Assembly: GCF_026340465.1 (NCBI RefSeq)
Contig: NZ_JAPEPC010000001.1
Span: 7,021,501 to 7,085,500 of the forward strand
Direction: 5' to 3'
Length of the DNA: 64,000 bases
Source: Streptomyces sp. NBC_01306
GTDB lineage: Bacteria; Actinomycetota; Actinomycetes; Streptomycetales; Streptomycetaceae
Part shown: positions 42,188 to 50,321 of the stretch, piece after piece
Position numbering within the stretch: position 1 is the first letter of the stretch
Layout of the letters: every line of letters starts with the position of its first letter
Notes under the pieces: model-generated
What the model was told of the DNA's origin: nothing
What the model saw: the letters and a program-made list of their open reading frames with translations, nothing else
Database searches by the model: none
Translations under genes and position numbers: made by a program

Positions 42188-43538
42188 CCACGAACCGTGC
42201 ACCGGTGGTGTGCAGTTCGTCGTAATACACATCACCACCCGCGGAGCGGGCCAGGCGTCGCGCGAGCGACAGGCCGAGGCCCGCTCCGGTGTGCTCGTCG
42301 TCGGGGGCCGCGCGCCGCCCGGGGTGGAACAGGTACGGCACGAACGGCTCCGGCACGCCGGGCCCGTCATCGGTGACCTCGATCCGTACGCCGTCCGGCA
42401 GGCGGGAAGCGTGCAGGCTGACGCCCGATTCGGCATGACGCAGACCGTTGTCGAGGAGCGGGCCGACGATCCGTTCGAGCAACGCGGGGGAGACCCCGGC
42501 AGATACTTCCGGGTCTCCGCCCACGACGGTGAGCCCCGGAGTGCGGGGGCCGTTCGGGCCCTCGGCCAGCCGGTTCAGCACCGGCAGGACGAGGGCGGTG
42601 CCGGGTGTGCTGCGAGCGCCCGCGCGCGCGTCGTCCAGCAGGGTCTCGCAGATCGCCTGCATGGACTGCGCGGCGTCGGCGACGGCCAGGTGACAGGTGC
42701 GGGTGTCCTGCGCCGAACGGGGACGGGCCTGCAACCAGTCGAGTTCGGCGACGATCCTGGCCAGTGGATTGCGCAGCTCGTGCGACAGCTCCTTGGTGAG
42801 CTGCTGCTCGTGTCGCAGCACCGCCCGTATGCGGTCCAGAAGCGCGTCCAACGAGCTGCCCAGTTGGGTGAGTTCGGTCGGCCCCGCCCTGCCGCGGAAG
42901 CGTTCGTCGGAGTCGGCGGCGCTCCATCGGGTGGCCTGGTCCGTCATGGTGTGCACCGGGCGCAGTGCCCGCCCCACTGCCAGTCGGGTGAGGGCGTAGG
43001 TGCAGGCCAGCATGGTGATGTCCAGTGCGATGGACGCGAAGAGCATGGTGCCGGCGGAGCTGAGGTAGGGCGCGAGGTCCAGTGCGGTGACCACGACTGC
43101 GCGAGGCGCGGCGCCGTCGGTCGTCGGGACGGCCACGGCGCACAGCCGGACCGTTCTGCCGGTGTGCAGGGTGGTGCAGCCCTGCCCGCCGTGTCCGGCG
43201 AGGGTGTCGGCGGCGCGGGTGAGGGGCTGCACATCGGAGCTGTTCGGCGGATGTTCGAGCAGGAGCCCGCCCGCGTAGATCCACACGTTGTCGTCCAGCA
43301 GTGTGTCGTTCGGCGATTCCAGCACTCTTACGGAGCCGCCAACCGTGTCGACCGTCGTGGCGACAGCGGTGGCCCGGGTGCGCAGATGGTCGTCGGCCTG
43401 GTGCTGGAGGCGCTGCTGGACGATCGTATTGAAGACGACAGTGAGGATCGCCATCAGCAACAGGGCGGTGGCCACCGCGACCAGGGAGAGCCGGCCGCGC
43501 AGGGTGCGTGGCCACCAGCAGGTCGGACGGGCTGTCAT
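42168..43538 (-). CDS. Sensor histidine kinase
   Basis: 456 residues. Membrane segments at about 17-39 and 163-190 flank an extracellular sensor of about 120 residues. HAMP-like ALRPVHTMTDQATRWSA precedes the phosphorylated His253 in LSHELRNPLARI. The ATP-binding end has the N-box LLDNGLRHA, DDGPGVP and GAGLGLSLARRLA. It pairs with the response regulator gene that overlaps it by 4 bp. The signal is unknown; the COG4705 protein is a likely target or partner. Confidence 0.93.
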   Translation of the reverse strand: MTARPTCWWPRTLRGRLSLVAVATALLLMAILTVVFNTIVQQRLQHQADDHLRTRATAVATTVDTVGGSVRVLESPNDTLLDDNVWIYAGGLLLEHPPNSSDVQPLTRAADTLAGHGGQGCTTLHTGRTVRLCAVAVPTTDGAAPRAVVVTALDLAPYLSSAGTMLFASIALDITMLACTYALTRLAVGRALRPVHTMTDQATRWSAADSDERFRGRAGPTELTQLGSSLDALLDRIRAVLRHEQQLTKELSHELRNPLARIVAELDWLQARPRSAQDTRTCHLAVADAAQSMQAICETLLDDARAGARSTPGTALVLPVLNRLAEGPNGPRTPGLTVVGGDPEVSAGVSPALLERIVGPLLDNGLRHAESGVSLHASRLPDGVRIEVTDDGPGVPEPFVPYLFHPGRRAAPDDEHTGAGLGLSLARRLARSAGGDVYYDELHTTGARFVVSLPTG

Positions 43539-44200
43539 GAGAGGCGGTGACCGACACCGCGCGCGGTGCTGATCGTCAGCTCGCTGCCCGCGTCGCGGAG
43601 CTTGCGGCGCAGCCGGGTGAGGTACTGGTCCAGAGTGTTGTCACTGACCTGGGCGCCCTCCGGCCAGCCCGCCCTGATCAGCTCGCGCCTGCGGACGATC
43701 GCCCCCGCCGCTGCCATGAGTGCGGCCAGCAGTCGGAACTCCGTCGGGGTCAGCCCGGCTGAGGTGCCCCGGACCGTCATCGAGTGCCGGACGGCGTCCA
43801 GGACCAGGTCGCCCGTTGCGGTGGGGGAGGGTGGTCCGGTCCGCTTGAGTGCGGCCCGCAACCTGGCGGCGAGCTCGGCGAGATGGAACGGTTTCGGCAG
43901 GTAGTCGTCGCCGCCCGCCGAGAATCCGGTCAGCCGGTCGGTGAGCCGGTGATGGGCGGTCAGGAAGACGACGGGGGAGAGGAAACCGTTCGCCCGCAGT
44001 GCCTGGCACACATCCCGTCCGTCGGCATCGGGCAGTCCCACGTCCAGCACCACCCCGTCGATGTCGGCTGTCGCCAGCCGCAGGGCGCTCGCGCCGTCGG
44101 GTGCGGAGACCGTCTCGAAGCCCTCGTCGCGCAGGCCGCGCCGCAGGACGTCCCGCAAGGCGTGATCGTCCTCGACGACCAGGATCCTCTGCTGCTGCAC
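43535..44200 (-). CDS. OmpR-family response regulator
   Basis: 221 residues from a GTG at 44198-44200, with AAAGGAG 8 nt upstream. The receiver has the acidic pair in VVEDDH, phosphorylated Asp53 in VVLDVGLPDADG and KPF. The C-terminal winged helix has LTPTEFRLLAALMAA and VSDNTLDQYLTRLRRKL. OmpR-type proteins bind direct repeats about 11 bp apart, which fits the CCTGAAC motifs nearby. Confidence 0.93.
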   Translation of the reverse strand: MQQQRILVVEDDHALRDVLRRGLRDEGFETVSAPDGASALRLATADIDGVVLDVGLPDADGRDVCQALRANGFLSPVVFLTAHHRLTDRLTGFSAGGDDYLPKPFHLAELAARLRAALKRTGPPSPTATGDLVLDAVRHSMTVRGTSAGLTPTEFRLLAALMAAAGAIVRRRELIRAGWPEGAQVSDNTLDQYLTRLRRKLRDAGSELTISTARGVGHRLS

Positions 44201-44359
44201 GGCTCGGTCTCCTTTCTGCGGTTCTCGATGGAGCGGCTGGGCCGTCGGCCGGCGGATGAGGTGGGGACCGGTGCGGGGCGAGAGGCGTGTTCGGGCGCCG
44301 GATCGTGCGAGGGGGAGCAGACCGGACCGGAGTGACTCCACCTGACACCTGAACCCATT

Positions 44360-44377
44360 GTCTACATGACTGTAGAC
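44360..44377. promoter_or_regulatory. BlaI-like operator A
   Basis: GTCTACA (44360-44366) and TGTAGAC (44371-44377) form a perfect 7-bp inverted repeat with a 4-nt spacer. BlaI/MecI-type repressors bind TACA/TGTA palindromes. This copy has one more spacer base than the other three, and lies nearest the response regulator gene. Confidence 0.55.
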
Positions 44378-44457
44378 GATAGCTGGAGGTGGGGATTCCG
44401 AGGCGCCTGCCGCGAAATGCCCGGCGGGCCCCCTGGGGCGCCTCCTCCACCGCGCCT

Positions 44458-44470
44458 CTACATCGTGTAG
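44458..44470 (+). promoter_or_regulatory. BlaI-like operator B
   Basis: CTACA (44458-44462), TCG, TGTAG (44466-44470), followed by TAGTTTC. It shares 12 of 13 core bases and the TAGTTTC tail with operator C, 124 bp downstream. Confidence 0.7.
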
Positions 44471-44581
44471 TAGTTTCCTGCGTGCATGCCGCGTGTCGAC
44501 GCCTGTGCCGACATGGGCACACGTGTGGTTGCGGCTGCCGCCGGGGGTTCGGGGCTCGTCGCGATGTACGTTCCCATAGTT

Positions 44582-44594
44582 CTACATCATGTAG
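44582..44594 (+). promoter_or_regulatory. BlaI-like operator C
   Basis: CTACA (44582-44586), TCA, TGTAG (44590-44594), again followed by TAGTTTC. It is 146 nt upstream of the glycosyltransferase start and is probably at its promoter. Confidence 0.7.
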
Positions 44595-44739
44595 TAGTTT
44601 CGGCGGCGGCCCCCGGCTCCGGCCCGAGCAAGCAGACCGTTCCGGGCGGCGCCGTCCTCGCACGCCTGAAACCGCGGCTCGCCGATGCGACCGAGGCAAT
44701 TCCCTTTTGCGCCCTTTCCAGCATGGAGGCTGATCGGCT

Positions 44740-46095
44740 GTGCCCCACCGTGGCAATCCTGCGAAGGCGTGGGCTCTCCCGCCGTCGTCCGACGTCCGGC
44801 CGCAGAGGCCGTCCGCCCCTCGGGTCGTGATCATTTCGGCGAGTGTGGGCGCGGGGCATGACGGCGCCGCCGACGAACTGGCGCGAGGCCTCCAGGCCGG
44901 CGGGATTCTTGTGGATCGGCACGACTTCCTCGATCTGCTGCCCGCTCGGCTGGGGAGACTGCTGTCCGGCGGATACCACCGGCTGCTCACCTGGGCGCCC
45001 ACGGGATATCAGCGGATCTACGCCGCCACCGAACGCACCGGGCGCCCGGGGCTCCTGGTCCGCTCCCTGTTCCGTAGCGCGGAGCGCCGTACCCTGCGGG
45101 CCATCACCCCCGATACTCGCGCGGTCGTCTCGACCTACCCCGGAGCCGGTCAAGTGCTCGGCGCGATGCGCTCGCGAGGGCTTCTCGGGGTGCCCGCCAT
45201 CACCTACCTCACCGACTTCTCCGTCCACTCCCTGTGGGTCGCGTCCGGTGTCGACGTACACCTCGCCGTACACGCGATACCGGCCGGACAGGCTCACGCC
45301 CAGGGTGCCGCGGGGGTCACGGTGACCGGCCCGGTGGCTGCCGCCCGATTCACCCCCGCCACCGTCGAGGAACGGCAGGCGGCACGCGTCCGCTTCGCTC
45401 TCCCCGAACGGTCCCCACTCGCGCTGCTGGTCGCCGGTTCCTGGGGGGTGGGTCCTGTGGAGCAGGTGGCCGCCGAGATCCAGGAGAGCGGTTCCGCGGT
45501 GCCCGTCGTGGTGTGCGGCAGGAACGAGGCCCTGGCCGAACGCCTCCGCAAGGCCGGTGTCGAGCATGTGTACGGCTGGGTGGATGACATGCCGGACCTC
45601 ATGTCCGCCGCTGACGTCCTGGTGCAGAACGCGGGCGGCCTCACCTCGCTGGAGGCATTCGCCAGCGGCCTGCCGGTCGCGAGCTACCGCTGCATACCCG
45701 GTCACGGACAGACCAACGCCGCCGCACTCCAGGAGGCCGGTCTCGCCACCTGGATCCAGGATCCAGTCTCCCTCAAACCGGTACTCGACGAACTGCTCAA
45801 CGGCCCCCTCGGTCACCAACAGCGCGCCCGGGGACTGCAGTTGTTCCGCCCCGGCGACGGCCCGGTGCAAGCCGTGGCCGCCGTGGCGAACTGCGCAGTT
45901 CCCCTTCGGGACAGGGTGGCCGGCTCCATGGTCCGACGTCCCGGCCGACGCGTACGCCTCGGAGTCCCGGTCGCGACCGCTGCGGTCGCGGCCACCGTGC
46001 TGCTCGGCGTCGGCGCCCCGATGGCCGAGGCATACGGCGACTCCCCGGCGCACCTGGGCGCACTCACCCGATTCCTGGACGGACACGAACGATGA
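44740..46095 (+). CDS. MGDG-synthase/MurG-like glycosyltransferase with C-terminal membrane segment
   Basis: 451 residues from a GTG at 44740, with GGAGG 10 nt upstream. The N-terminus RVVIISASVGAGHDGAADELARGL is the signature of monogalactosyl-diacylglycerol synthases and other GT28 lipid glycosyltransferases. The C-terminal domain has VVVCGRNEALAERLRKAG and the donor-binding VQNAGGLTSLEAFASGLPV. After about residue 405 there is a membrane helix (VPVATAAVAATVLLGVGAPMAEA), unusual for the family. It probably adds a sugar to a diacylglycerol-type or polyprenyl lipid at the membrane. Its stop overlaps the deacetylase start as ATGA, and it lies behind BlaI-like operators. Confidence 0.85.
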   Translation: MPHRGNPAKAWALPPSSDVRPQRPSAPRVVIISASVGAGHDGAADELARGLQAGGILVDRHDFLDLLPARLGRLLSGGYHRLLTWAPTGYQRIYAATERTGRPGLLVRSLFRSAERRTLRAITPDTRAVVSTYPGAGQVLGAMRSRGLLGVPAITYLTDFSVHSLWVASGVDVHLAVHAIPAGQAHAQGAAGVTVTGPVAAARFTPATVEERQAARVRFALPERSPLALLVAGSWGVGPVEQVAAEIQESGSAVPVVVCGRNEALAERLRKAGVEHVYGWVDDMPDLMSAADVLVQNAGGLTSLEAFASGLPVASYRCIPGHGQTNAAALQEAGLATWIQDPVSLKPVLDELLNGPLGHQQRARGLQLFRPGDGPVQAVAAVANCAVPLRDRVAGSMVRRPGRRVRLGVPVATAAVAATVLLGVGAPMAEAYGDSPAHLGALTRFLDGHER

Positions 46096-46875
46096 CCACG
46101 GCCCGAACTCTCCTGCGCGCCGGAGCCGTGACGCTGCCCGCGCTCGCCGCCCTGCACGCCGCGCCGGTCATCTCCACCTTCGGGCCGCTGCGTAACCGGC
46201 TCATGCCCCGCCTCTCCGGCCGAGGGCGATCCGACCACGTCGCGCTCACCTTCGACGACGGCCCCGACCACCTCTCCACTCCGCATTTCCTGCGTCTGCT
46301 GGAAACCCGGGAGTTGCGCGCGACGTTCTTCCTGCTCGGCTCCATGGCGGTGCGCTCACCCCGGCTGGTGAAAGCCATGCACGGCGCCGGGCACGAGATC
46401 GCGGTCCACGGCTGGGCCCACCGCCCGCTGCTGTTGCGGGGCCCCCGGGCCACGTACGACGATCTGGCCCGTGCCCGCGACACGATCGGCGGCCTCACCG
46501 GCACCCCGCCCCGTCTGTTCCGGCCCCCCCTACGGCGTCATGACCACCGGCACATACCTGGCCTGCCGCCGTCTCGGCCTGACGCCGGTCCTGTGGAGCG
46601 CCTGGGGCGAGGACTGGCGTGCCCGGGCGACACCGGATTCCGTCTACGACAATGTCGCCCGCGATCTGCGCGGCGGAGCCACCGTCCTGCTGCATGACTC
46701 CGACTGCACCTCCGCCACCGGATCCTGGCGCAACACCCTCGGTGCGCTGCCCCGCATCCTCGACACCTGCCGAGAGGGCGGTCTGAGGGTCGGACCGCTT
46801 CGCGATCACACCGGTACGAGCCCGGAGGAGCAGGGAGCACCCGCACGGTCCTTTCTACAGGGTGTAGTACCTTGA
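46092..46875 (+). pseudogene. Polysaccharide deacetylase broken by a +1 frameshift
   Basis: The frame from the ATG at 46092 codes for a NodB-type deacetylase: LTFDDGPDHLST, then VHGWAHRPLL with metal His residues. It reaches RLFRPP and then loses the frame. The motif RPPYG is split: RPP is in one frame and YGVMTTGTYLACRRLG continues in the +1 frame, up to a stop at 46875. The cause is a run of seven Cs at 46524-46530 where six would keep the frame. Together the parts give a normal protein of about 261 residues. It may be an assembly error, a real mutation or a slippery phase-variable tract. The gene is translationally coupled to the glycosyltransferase. Confidence 0.85.
46855..46867 (+). promoter_or_regulatory. 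BlaI-like operator D
   Basis: CTACA (46855-46859), GGG, TGTAG (46863-46867), followed by TACCTTG. It lies in the last codons of the deacetylase gene, 108 nt before the blaI-type start, so it probably serves autorepression of the BlaI/M56 operon. Confidence 0.7.
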
Positions 46876-46974
46876 GTCCTCCGTGCACTCCGTCATGTCA
46901 GTCAACGACCGAGGCCGACGACCAGGTCCGGTGGTGGGTCGCGGGGTGCCGACGACAAGGGGTGGTGAACAACG

Positions 46975-47367
46975 GTGGGAAGCGTGAGCGGGCAGGGCGC
47001 TGCGGGGGCAGGCCGACGGGCGCCCGGCGAACTGGAGAGCGAAGTCCTGGCGGCCCTGTGGGCAGCGGGAAGGCCGGTGGGTGCGAGCACGGTACGTGAA
47101 CAGGTGGCCGGTGACCCCGCTTACACGACCGTCCTGACGATCCTGACCAGGCTGCACGACAAACGCCTGGTGACCCGTGAGCGCTCCGGCCGCAGCTACC
47201 TGTACTCACCGGTCCAGGACAAGGCCGGGCACACCGCGGCAGGAATGCGCGACCTGCTGGATCGTGGTGGAGACCGGGCTGCCGTCCTCGCCCGGTTCGT
47301 CTCCGAGCTTCCGGCCGAGGACGAGCAACTGCTGGAGCAACTGCTGCACGGACCAGCGGAGGACTAG
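46975..47367 (+). CDS. BlaI/MecI/CopY-family repressor
   Basis: 130 residues. The winged helix has GELESEVLAALWAAGRPVGASTV, PAYTTVLTILTRLHDKRLV and RERSGRSYLYSP. A short C-terminal helical region serves dimerisation. In staphylococci BlaI is cleaved after signalling by the membrane protease BlaR1. Here the M56 protein follows 3 bp later, so the pair should work in a similar way. CTACA/TGTAG sites in front of this gene and of the glycosyltransferase are its likely targets. The GTG at 46975 is a guess; a second GTG lies at 46984. Confidence 0.9.
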   Translation: MGSVSGQGAAGAGRRAPGELESEVLAALWAAGRPVGASTVREQVAGDPAYTTVLTILTRLHDKRLVTRERSGRSYLYSPVQDKAGHTAAGMRDLLDRGGDRAAVLARFVSELPAEDEQLLEQLLHGPAED

Positions 47368-47370
47368 ACG

Positions 47371-48291
47371 GTGTGGATCAGTCTGTGTACACCGCTGCTG
47401 GTCAGCCTGATTCTCACGCTGACCGCACCGTGGGCCGCCCGGAGGCTGCCACCACGTACGGCAGCCTGGACGCTCGCCTCCGCCGCCGTGACAGCCGCCG
47501 GTGCGTGGGTGACAGTACTGGCGATGGCGGGTTTCACCCTGGTCGGCCAGGACCCGGAGGTGGCCGAGGAGGGGCGCTGGTCTCCCCGCCTGCTCGCCAC
47601 CGACACCCCCATCAGCCGGCCCGTCGCCGCCGCTTGCACACTGGGTGTACTCATCTGTGCGGTCACCCTGACCGTGACGGCCTGGCGCCGGGTGAGGGTC
47701 CTTGTCGACACCCGGCGCGACTGCCGGGACCTTCCCGCCGCCGGAGACCTGGCCGTGCTCGACGACCCTGTGCCCACGGCCTTCGCCCTGCCCGGAACTC
47801 CGGGCCGGATCGTGGTCTCATCCGGCATGCTGCAAGCACTCACGCCCGATGAAAGGCGCGCCCTGCTGGCCCACGAACGCGCCCATCTCCACCGCCGCCA
47901 CCACCTGTTCCTGTTCGTCCTCCAACTCGCGGCGGCTGTCAACCCACTCCTGCGCCCCCTCGCCCGAGCGGGTGCGTTCGCACTGGAACGCTGGGCCGAC
48001 GAAGAAGCGGGCACCGTCGTAGCCGACCGCGGCCTCGTCGCCCGCGCTGTCGCGCGGGCAGCGCTCGCCACCAAGCGCACCCCGCAACCAGCACTCGCGG
48101 CCACCGGCGGACCGGTGCCCCAACGCGTACGAGCCCTGCTCGCCGCGCCCACACCCTTCCGCCGAGGTCTGGCCATGGTGTTCCCGGCCTTGATGATGGT
48201 GTGCTGCGCCAGCCTTGCCCTGGCCGCCCACGACATGGACCAACTGTTCGACAGTGCTACGTCCTCCCACACCACTACGCAGGCCCGCTGA
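47371..48291 (+). CDS. M56-family (BlaR1-like) membrane metallopeptidase
   Basis: 306 residues, starting with a GTG 3 bp after the repressor gene. Hydrophobic helices lie at about 3-24, 34-58, 84-105 and near 270-285. The zinc motif is HERAH at 168-172, with a downstream Glu-rich ERWADEEAG as third ligand. There is no penicillin-binding sensor domain at the C-terminus, unlike BlaR1. What it senses is therefore unknown; it may respond to membrane or cell-wall stress and cleave the repressor. Confidence 0.88.
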   Translation: MWISLCTPLLVSLILTLTAPWAARRLPPRTAAWTLASAAVTAAGAWVTVLAMAGFTLVGQDPEVAEEGRWSPRLLATDTPISRPVAAACTLGVLICAVTLTVTAWRRVRVLVDTRRDCRDLPAAGDLAVLDDPVPTAFALPGTPGRIVVSSGMLQALTPDERRALLAHERAHLHRRHHLFLFVLQLAAAVNPLLRPLARAGAFALERWADEEAGTVVADRGLVARAVARAALATKRTPQPALAATGGPVPQRVRALLAAPTPFRRGLAMVFPALMMVCCASLALAAHDMDQLFDSATSSHTTTQAR

Positions 48292-48342
48292 ACGGCCGCT
48301 TGCCCAACCCGGCCCGGCGCCGGACGCGTGGAGGGGAACGGC

Positions 48343-49359
48343 TCATTCCTGAGCGACCGTGAGTACGATCTTGCCCTGGATGTGTCCCCGGGCGGCGCGT
48401 TCGTGCGCTGCCCGGGCATCCGCGAGCGCGAACGTGCTGTCGATCGCGACGCGGACCGTGCCCGCGTCGAGCAGGCGTCCCAGGTCGGCGAGTTGCGCGC
48501 CGTTCGAGCGGACCTGGGTGCCCGAGACCGTGACGCCCAGCTTCGCGGTCTCTCCGTCGTCGTATTCGCCGAAGAACACCGGGTACAGAGCGCCACCGCG
48601 CCTGAGCGTGCGCAGGAAGCGGCTGCTCTCGCGACCACCGACGGTGTCGAGAACGAGATCGACGCCGTGCACGAGTTCCTCGGGCCGCCTCTTGGTGTAG
48701 TCGATGAACCGGTCGGCGCCCAGCTCGCGCAGGAACGATTCATGCGCGCCCGACGCCACCGCGATGACATGTGCACCCTTCCATTTCGCCAGCTGTACGG
48801 CGAAGTGCCCCACGCCGCCCGCGGCGCCGTTGATGAGCGCCGTCGTGCCGGCGTCGAGCGCCATCGGGCGATGCTGCGCCGCCTGGAAGGGCGAGGGGTG
48901 ATCGTGTCCGAGCCCGATCAGGAACTGCCACGCCGTCAGCCCGGCCATGGGCACCCCGGCAGCATGCACATGATCGATGCCGGCCGGCTTGCGTGCGAGG
49001 TCCGACGCGGGCGCGGTCACGTACTCGGCGTATGTGTGGCCGTCGAAGCTGGGGAAGCGCAGAAGGCCGAAGACCTCGTCGCCGACGGAGAGGCCGTCCG
49101 CGTCCGCGCCGACAGCCTCGACGACGCCCGACAGGTCCGTTCCCGGGATCACCGGCAAGTCGAACTTCGGCCTCGTCTCGGGTGGCAGGTTGGTCAGCCC
49201 GTCGCGCAGGTACCAGTCCGGAGGATTGACGCCGACCGCGTGCACACGAACCAGCACCTCGCCCGGCCCCGGCTCAGGAATCGGCACCTCGTCGTAACGC
49301 AGCACCTCAGGGCCGCCGTGCTCATGGAGCCGGATCGCCCTCATCGTGCGTGTCGGCAT
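48343..49359 (-). CDS. Zinc-type alcohol dehydrogenase / quinone oxidoreductase family protein
   Basis: 338 residues from the ATG at 49357-49359, with AGGAGA upstream. It is a medium-chain dehydrogenase/reductase: MRAIRLHEHGGPEVLRYDEVP, GEVLVRVHAVGVNPPDW, VIPGTDLSGVVEAVG and the cofactor loop INGAAGGVGHFAVQLA. Zinc ligands are absent, as in NADPH-dependent quinone oxidoreductases. It is divergent from a TetR gene and shares an operator-rich region, so it is probably induced by an electrophile or quinone. Confidence 0.88.
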   Translation of the reverse strand: MPTRTMRAIRLHEHGGPEVLRYDEVPIPEPGPGEVLVRVHAVGVNPPDWYLRDGLTNLPPETRPKFDLPVIPGTDLSGVVEAVGADADGLSVGDEVFGLLRFPSFDGHTYAEYVTAPASDLARKPAGIDHVHAAGVPMAGLTAWQFLIGLGHDHPSPFQAAQHRPMALDAGTTALINGAAGGVGHFAVQLAKWKGAHVIAVASGAHESFLRELGADRFIDYTKRRPEELVHGVDLVLDTVGGRESSRFLRTLRRGGALYPVFFGEYDDGETAKLGVTVSGTQVRSNGAQLADLGRLLDAGTVRVAIDSTFALADARAAHERAARGHIQGKIVLTVAQE

Positions 49360-49393
49360 CGTCTTCTCCTGTCTGTGCTGCGGGGTAGGCTTA

Positions 49394-49454
49394 TTCGGAT
49401 CAGCGGTCCATGTAAGTGAACCACTGATCCGAATATATGGACCACTGATCCGGA
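49394..49454. promoter_or_regulatory. Three-copy TetR operator
   Basis: A 16-mer around CCACTGATCCG occurs as GAACCACTGATCCGAA (49418-49433) and GGACCACTGATCCGGA (49439-49454), 21 bp apart. Its inverse lies at 49394-49409 (TTCGGATCAGCGGTCC). The first and second form an inverted pair. They fill the space between the divergent oxidoreductase and TetR genes. Confidence 0.75.
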
Positions 49455-49470
49455 TAGTCAAGAGGGACAG

Positions 49471-50076
49471 ATGCGGGCCGATGCCAGGAAGAACCGCGAC
49501 CACCTGCTCGAAGTAGCGGGCACCGCCATCACCGAGCAAGGCGTCGACGTATCACTGCGCGACATCGCGCGCAGGGCCGATGTCGGGCTCGCGACGCTGC
49601 TGCGGCACTTCCCGACGCGCGAGGCGCTGCTCGATGCCCTGCTCCGCACGAGCTTCGACGAACTGACAACAAGGGCAGGCGAGTTCGAGACGTCGAACTC
49701 GCCCGAGGACGCTCTCGTCTCGTGGCTGCGCGACTGCGTCGCCTGGACAACCGAGTACCGGGGCGTGACCGTGCTGATGGCAGCCGCCATCGAGGACGCC
49801 GAATCCGCACTCCACGCTTCGTGCGTCACCCTGCGCGCAGCCGGTGCGCGGCTCCTCACCCGCGCCCAGGCCGCGGGCATGGCGCGGAGCGATATCGATG
49901 GCGCCGATTTGTTCGCGCTGATCGCCATGCTCGCTTGGCTCGGCGACCAGCCCTCGCTCGCACCACGTGCCGACCGCCTCTTCGAGGTTGTCGCGAGCGC
50001 GATTCTGACGAGCGCAGGAAGCAGCCGTGCCCGGCACACTTCTTCGGGTGTCCGGGAGGTGTCAGTGCCGGATTGA
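49471..50076 (+). CDS. TetR-family repressor
   Basis: 201 residues from the ATG at 49471. The HTH is NRDHLLEVAGTAITEQGVDVSLRDIARRADVGLATLLRHFPTREALLDALL. The ligand domain is helical, with WLRDCVAWTTEYRGVTVLMAAAIED. It probably represses both itself and the divergent oxidoreductase through the operators between them. Its 3' end overlaps a short SDR remnant on the other strand. Confidence 0.92.
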   Translation: MRADARKNRDHLLEVAGTAITEQGVDVSLRDIARRADVGLATLLRHFPTREALLDALLRTSFDELTTRAGEFETSNSPEDALVSWLRDCVAWTTEYRGVTVLMAAAIEDAESALHASCVTLRAAGARLLTRAQAAGMARSDIDGADLFALIAMLAWLGDQPSLAPRADRLFEVVASAILTSAGSSRARHTSSGVREVSVPD

Positions 50077-50205
50077 GCCGCCGTCGATGACGAGGGTCTG
50101 GCCGGTGATGAAGGACGTGGCGGGCGACAGCAGGAAGCGGACCGGCTCGACGTAGTCCGCCCGCCACGGGCTCCGGTCAGGCATTCCGGCACCGATGGCG
50201 AGCCG
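50062..50205 (-). pseudogene. C-terminal remnant of an SDR gene
   Basis: About 47 residues (DYVEPVRFLLSPATSFITGQTLVIDGGSIRH at the end) match the last third of a short-chain dehydrogenase. The cofactor motif and the catalytic Tyr-Lys are absent, and upstream bases in this frame are not SDR-like. It lies downstream of the ECF41 sigma gene on the same strand. Confidence 0.75.
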
Positions 50206-50321
50206 TTGACGAACGGCGAACCAAGTGACAAGTGGGGTGCGGGACATCGGCAGCGTCCCGGAGGACAACGGAGCCGGCGCGGGTGTTCCGGGTACGTCGT
50301 GCCCGCAACACCCGCGCGCGT

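Larger units (their letters stand above)
44201..44739. other. Control region with BlaI-type operators between RR and glycosyltransferase genes
   Basis: About 540 bases without a convincing gene. It contains three CTACA/TGTAG palindromes (listed separately) and a CCTGAAC half-site at 44348-44354. An open frame at 44486-44830 has an unconvincing composition and is rejected as a gene. Confidence 0.6.

Noticed and set aside
44486..44830. 114-residue plus-strand frame in the BlaI-operator region
   Set aside because: No ribosome-binding site, it runs through operator C and overlaps the glycosyltransferase start, and the composition is not protein-like.
46471..46875. Independent 134-residue gene
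   Set aside because: Its first 20 residues are out-of-frame antisense-like sequence and the rest is the second half of the deacetylase; it is a frameshift product.
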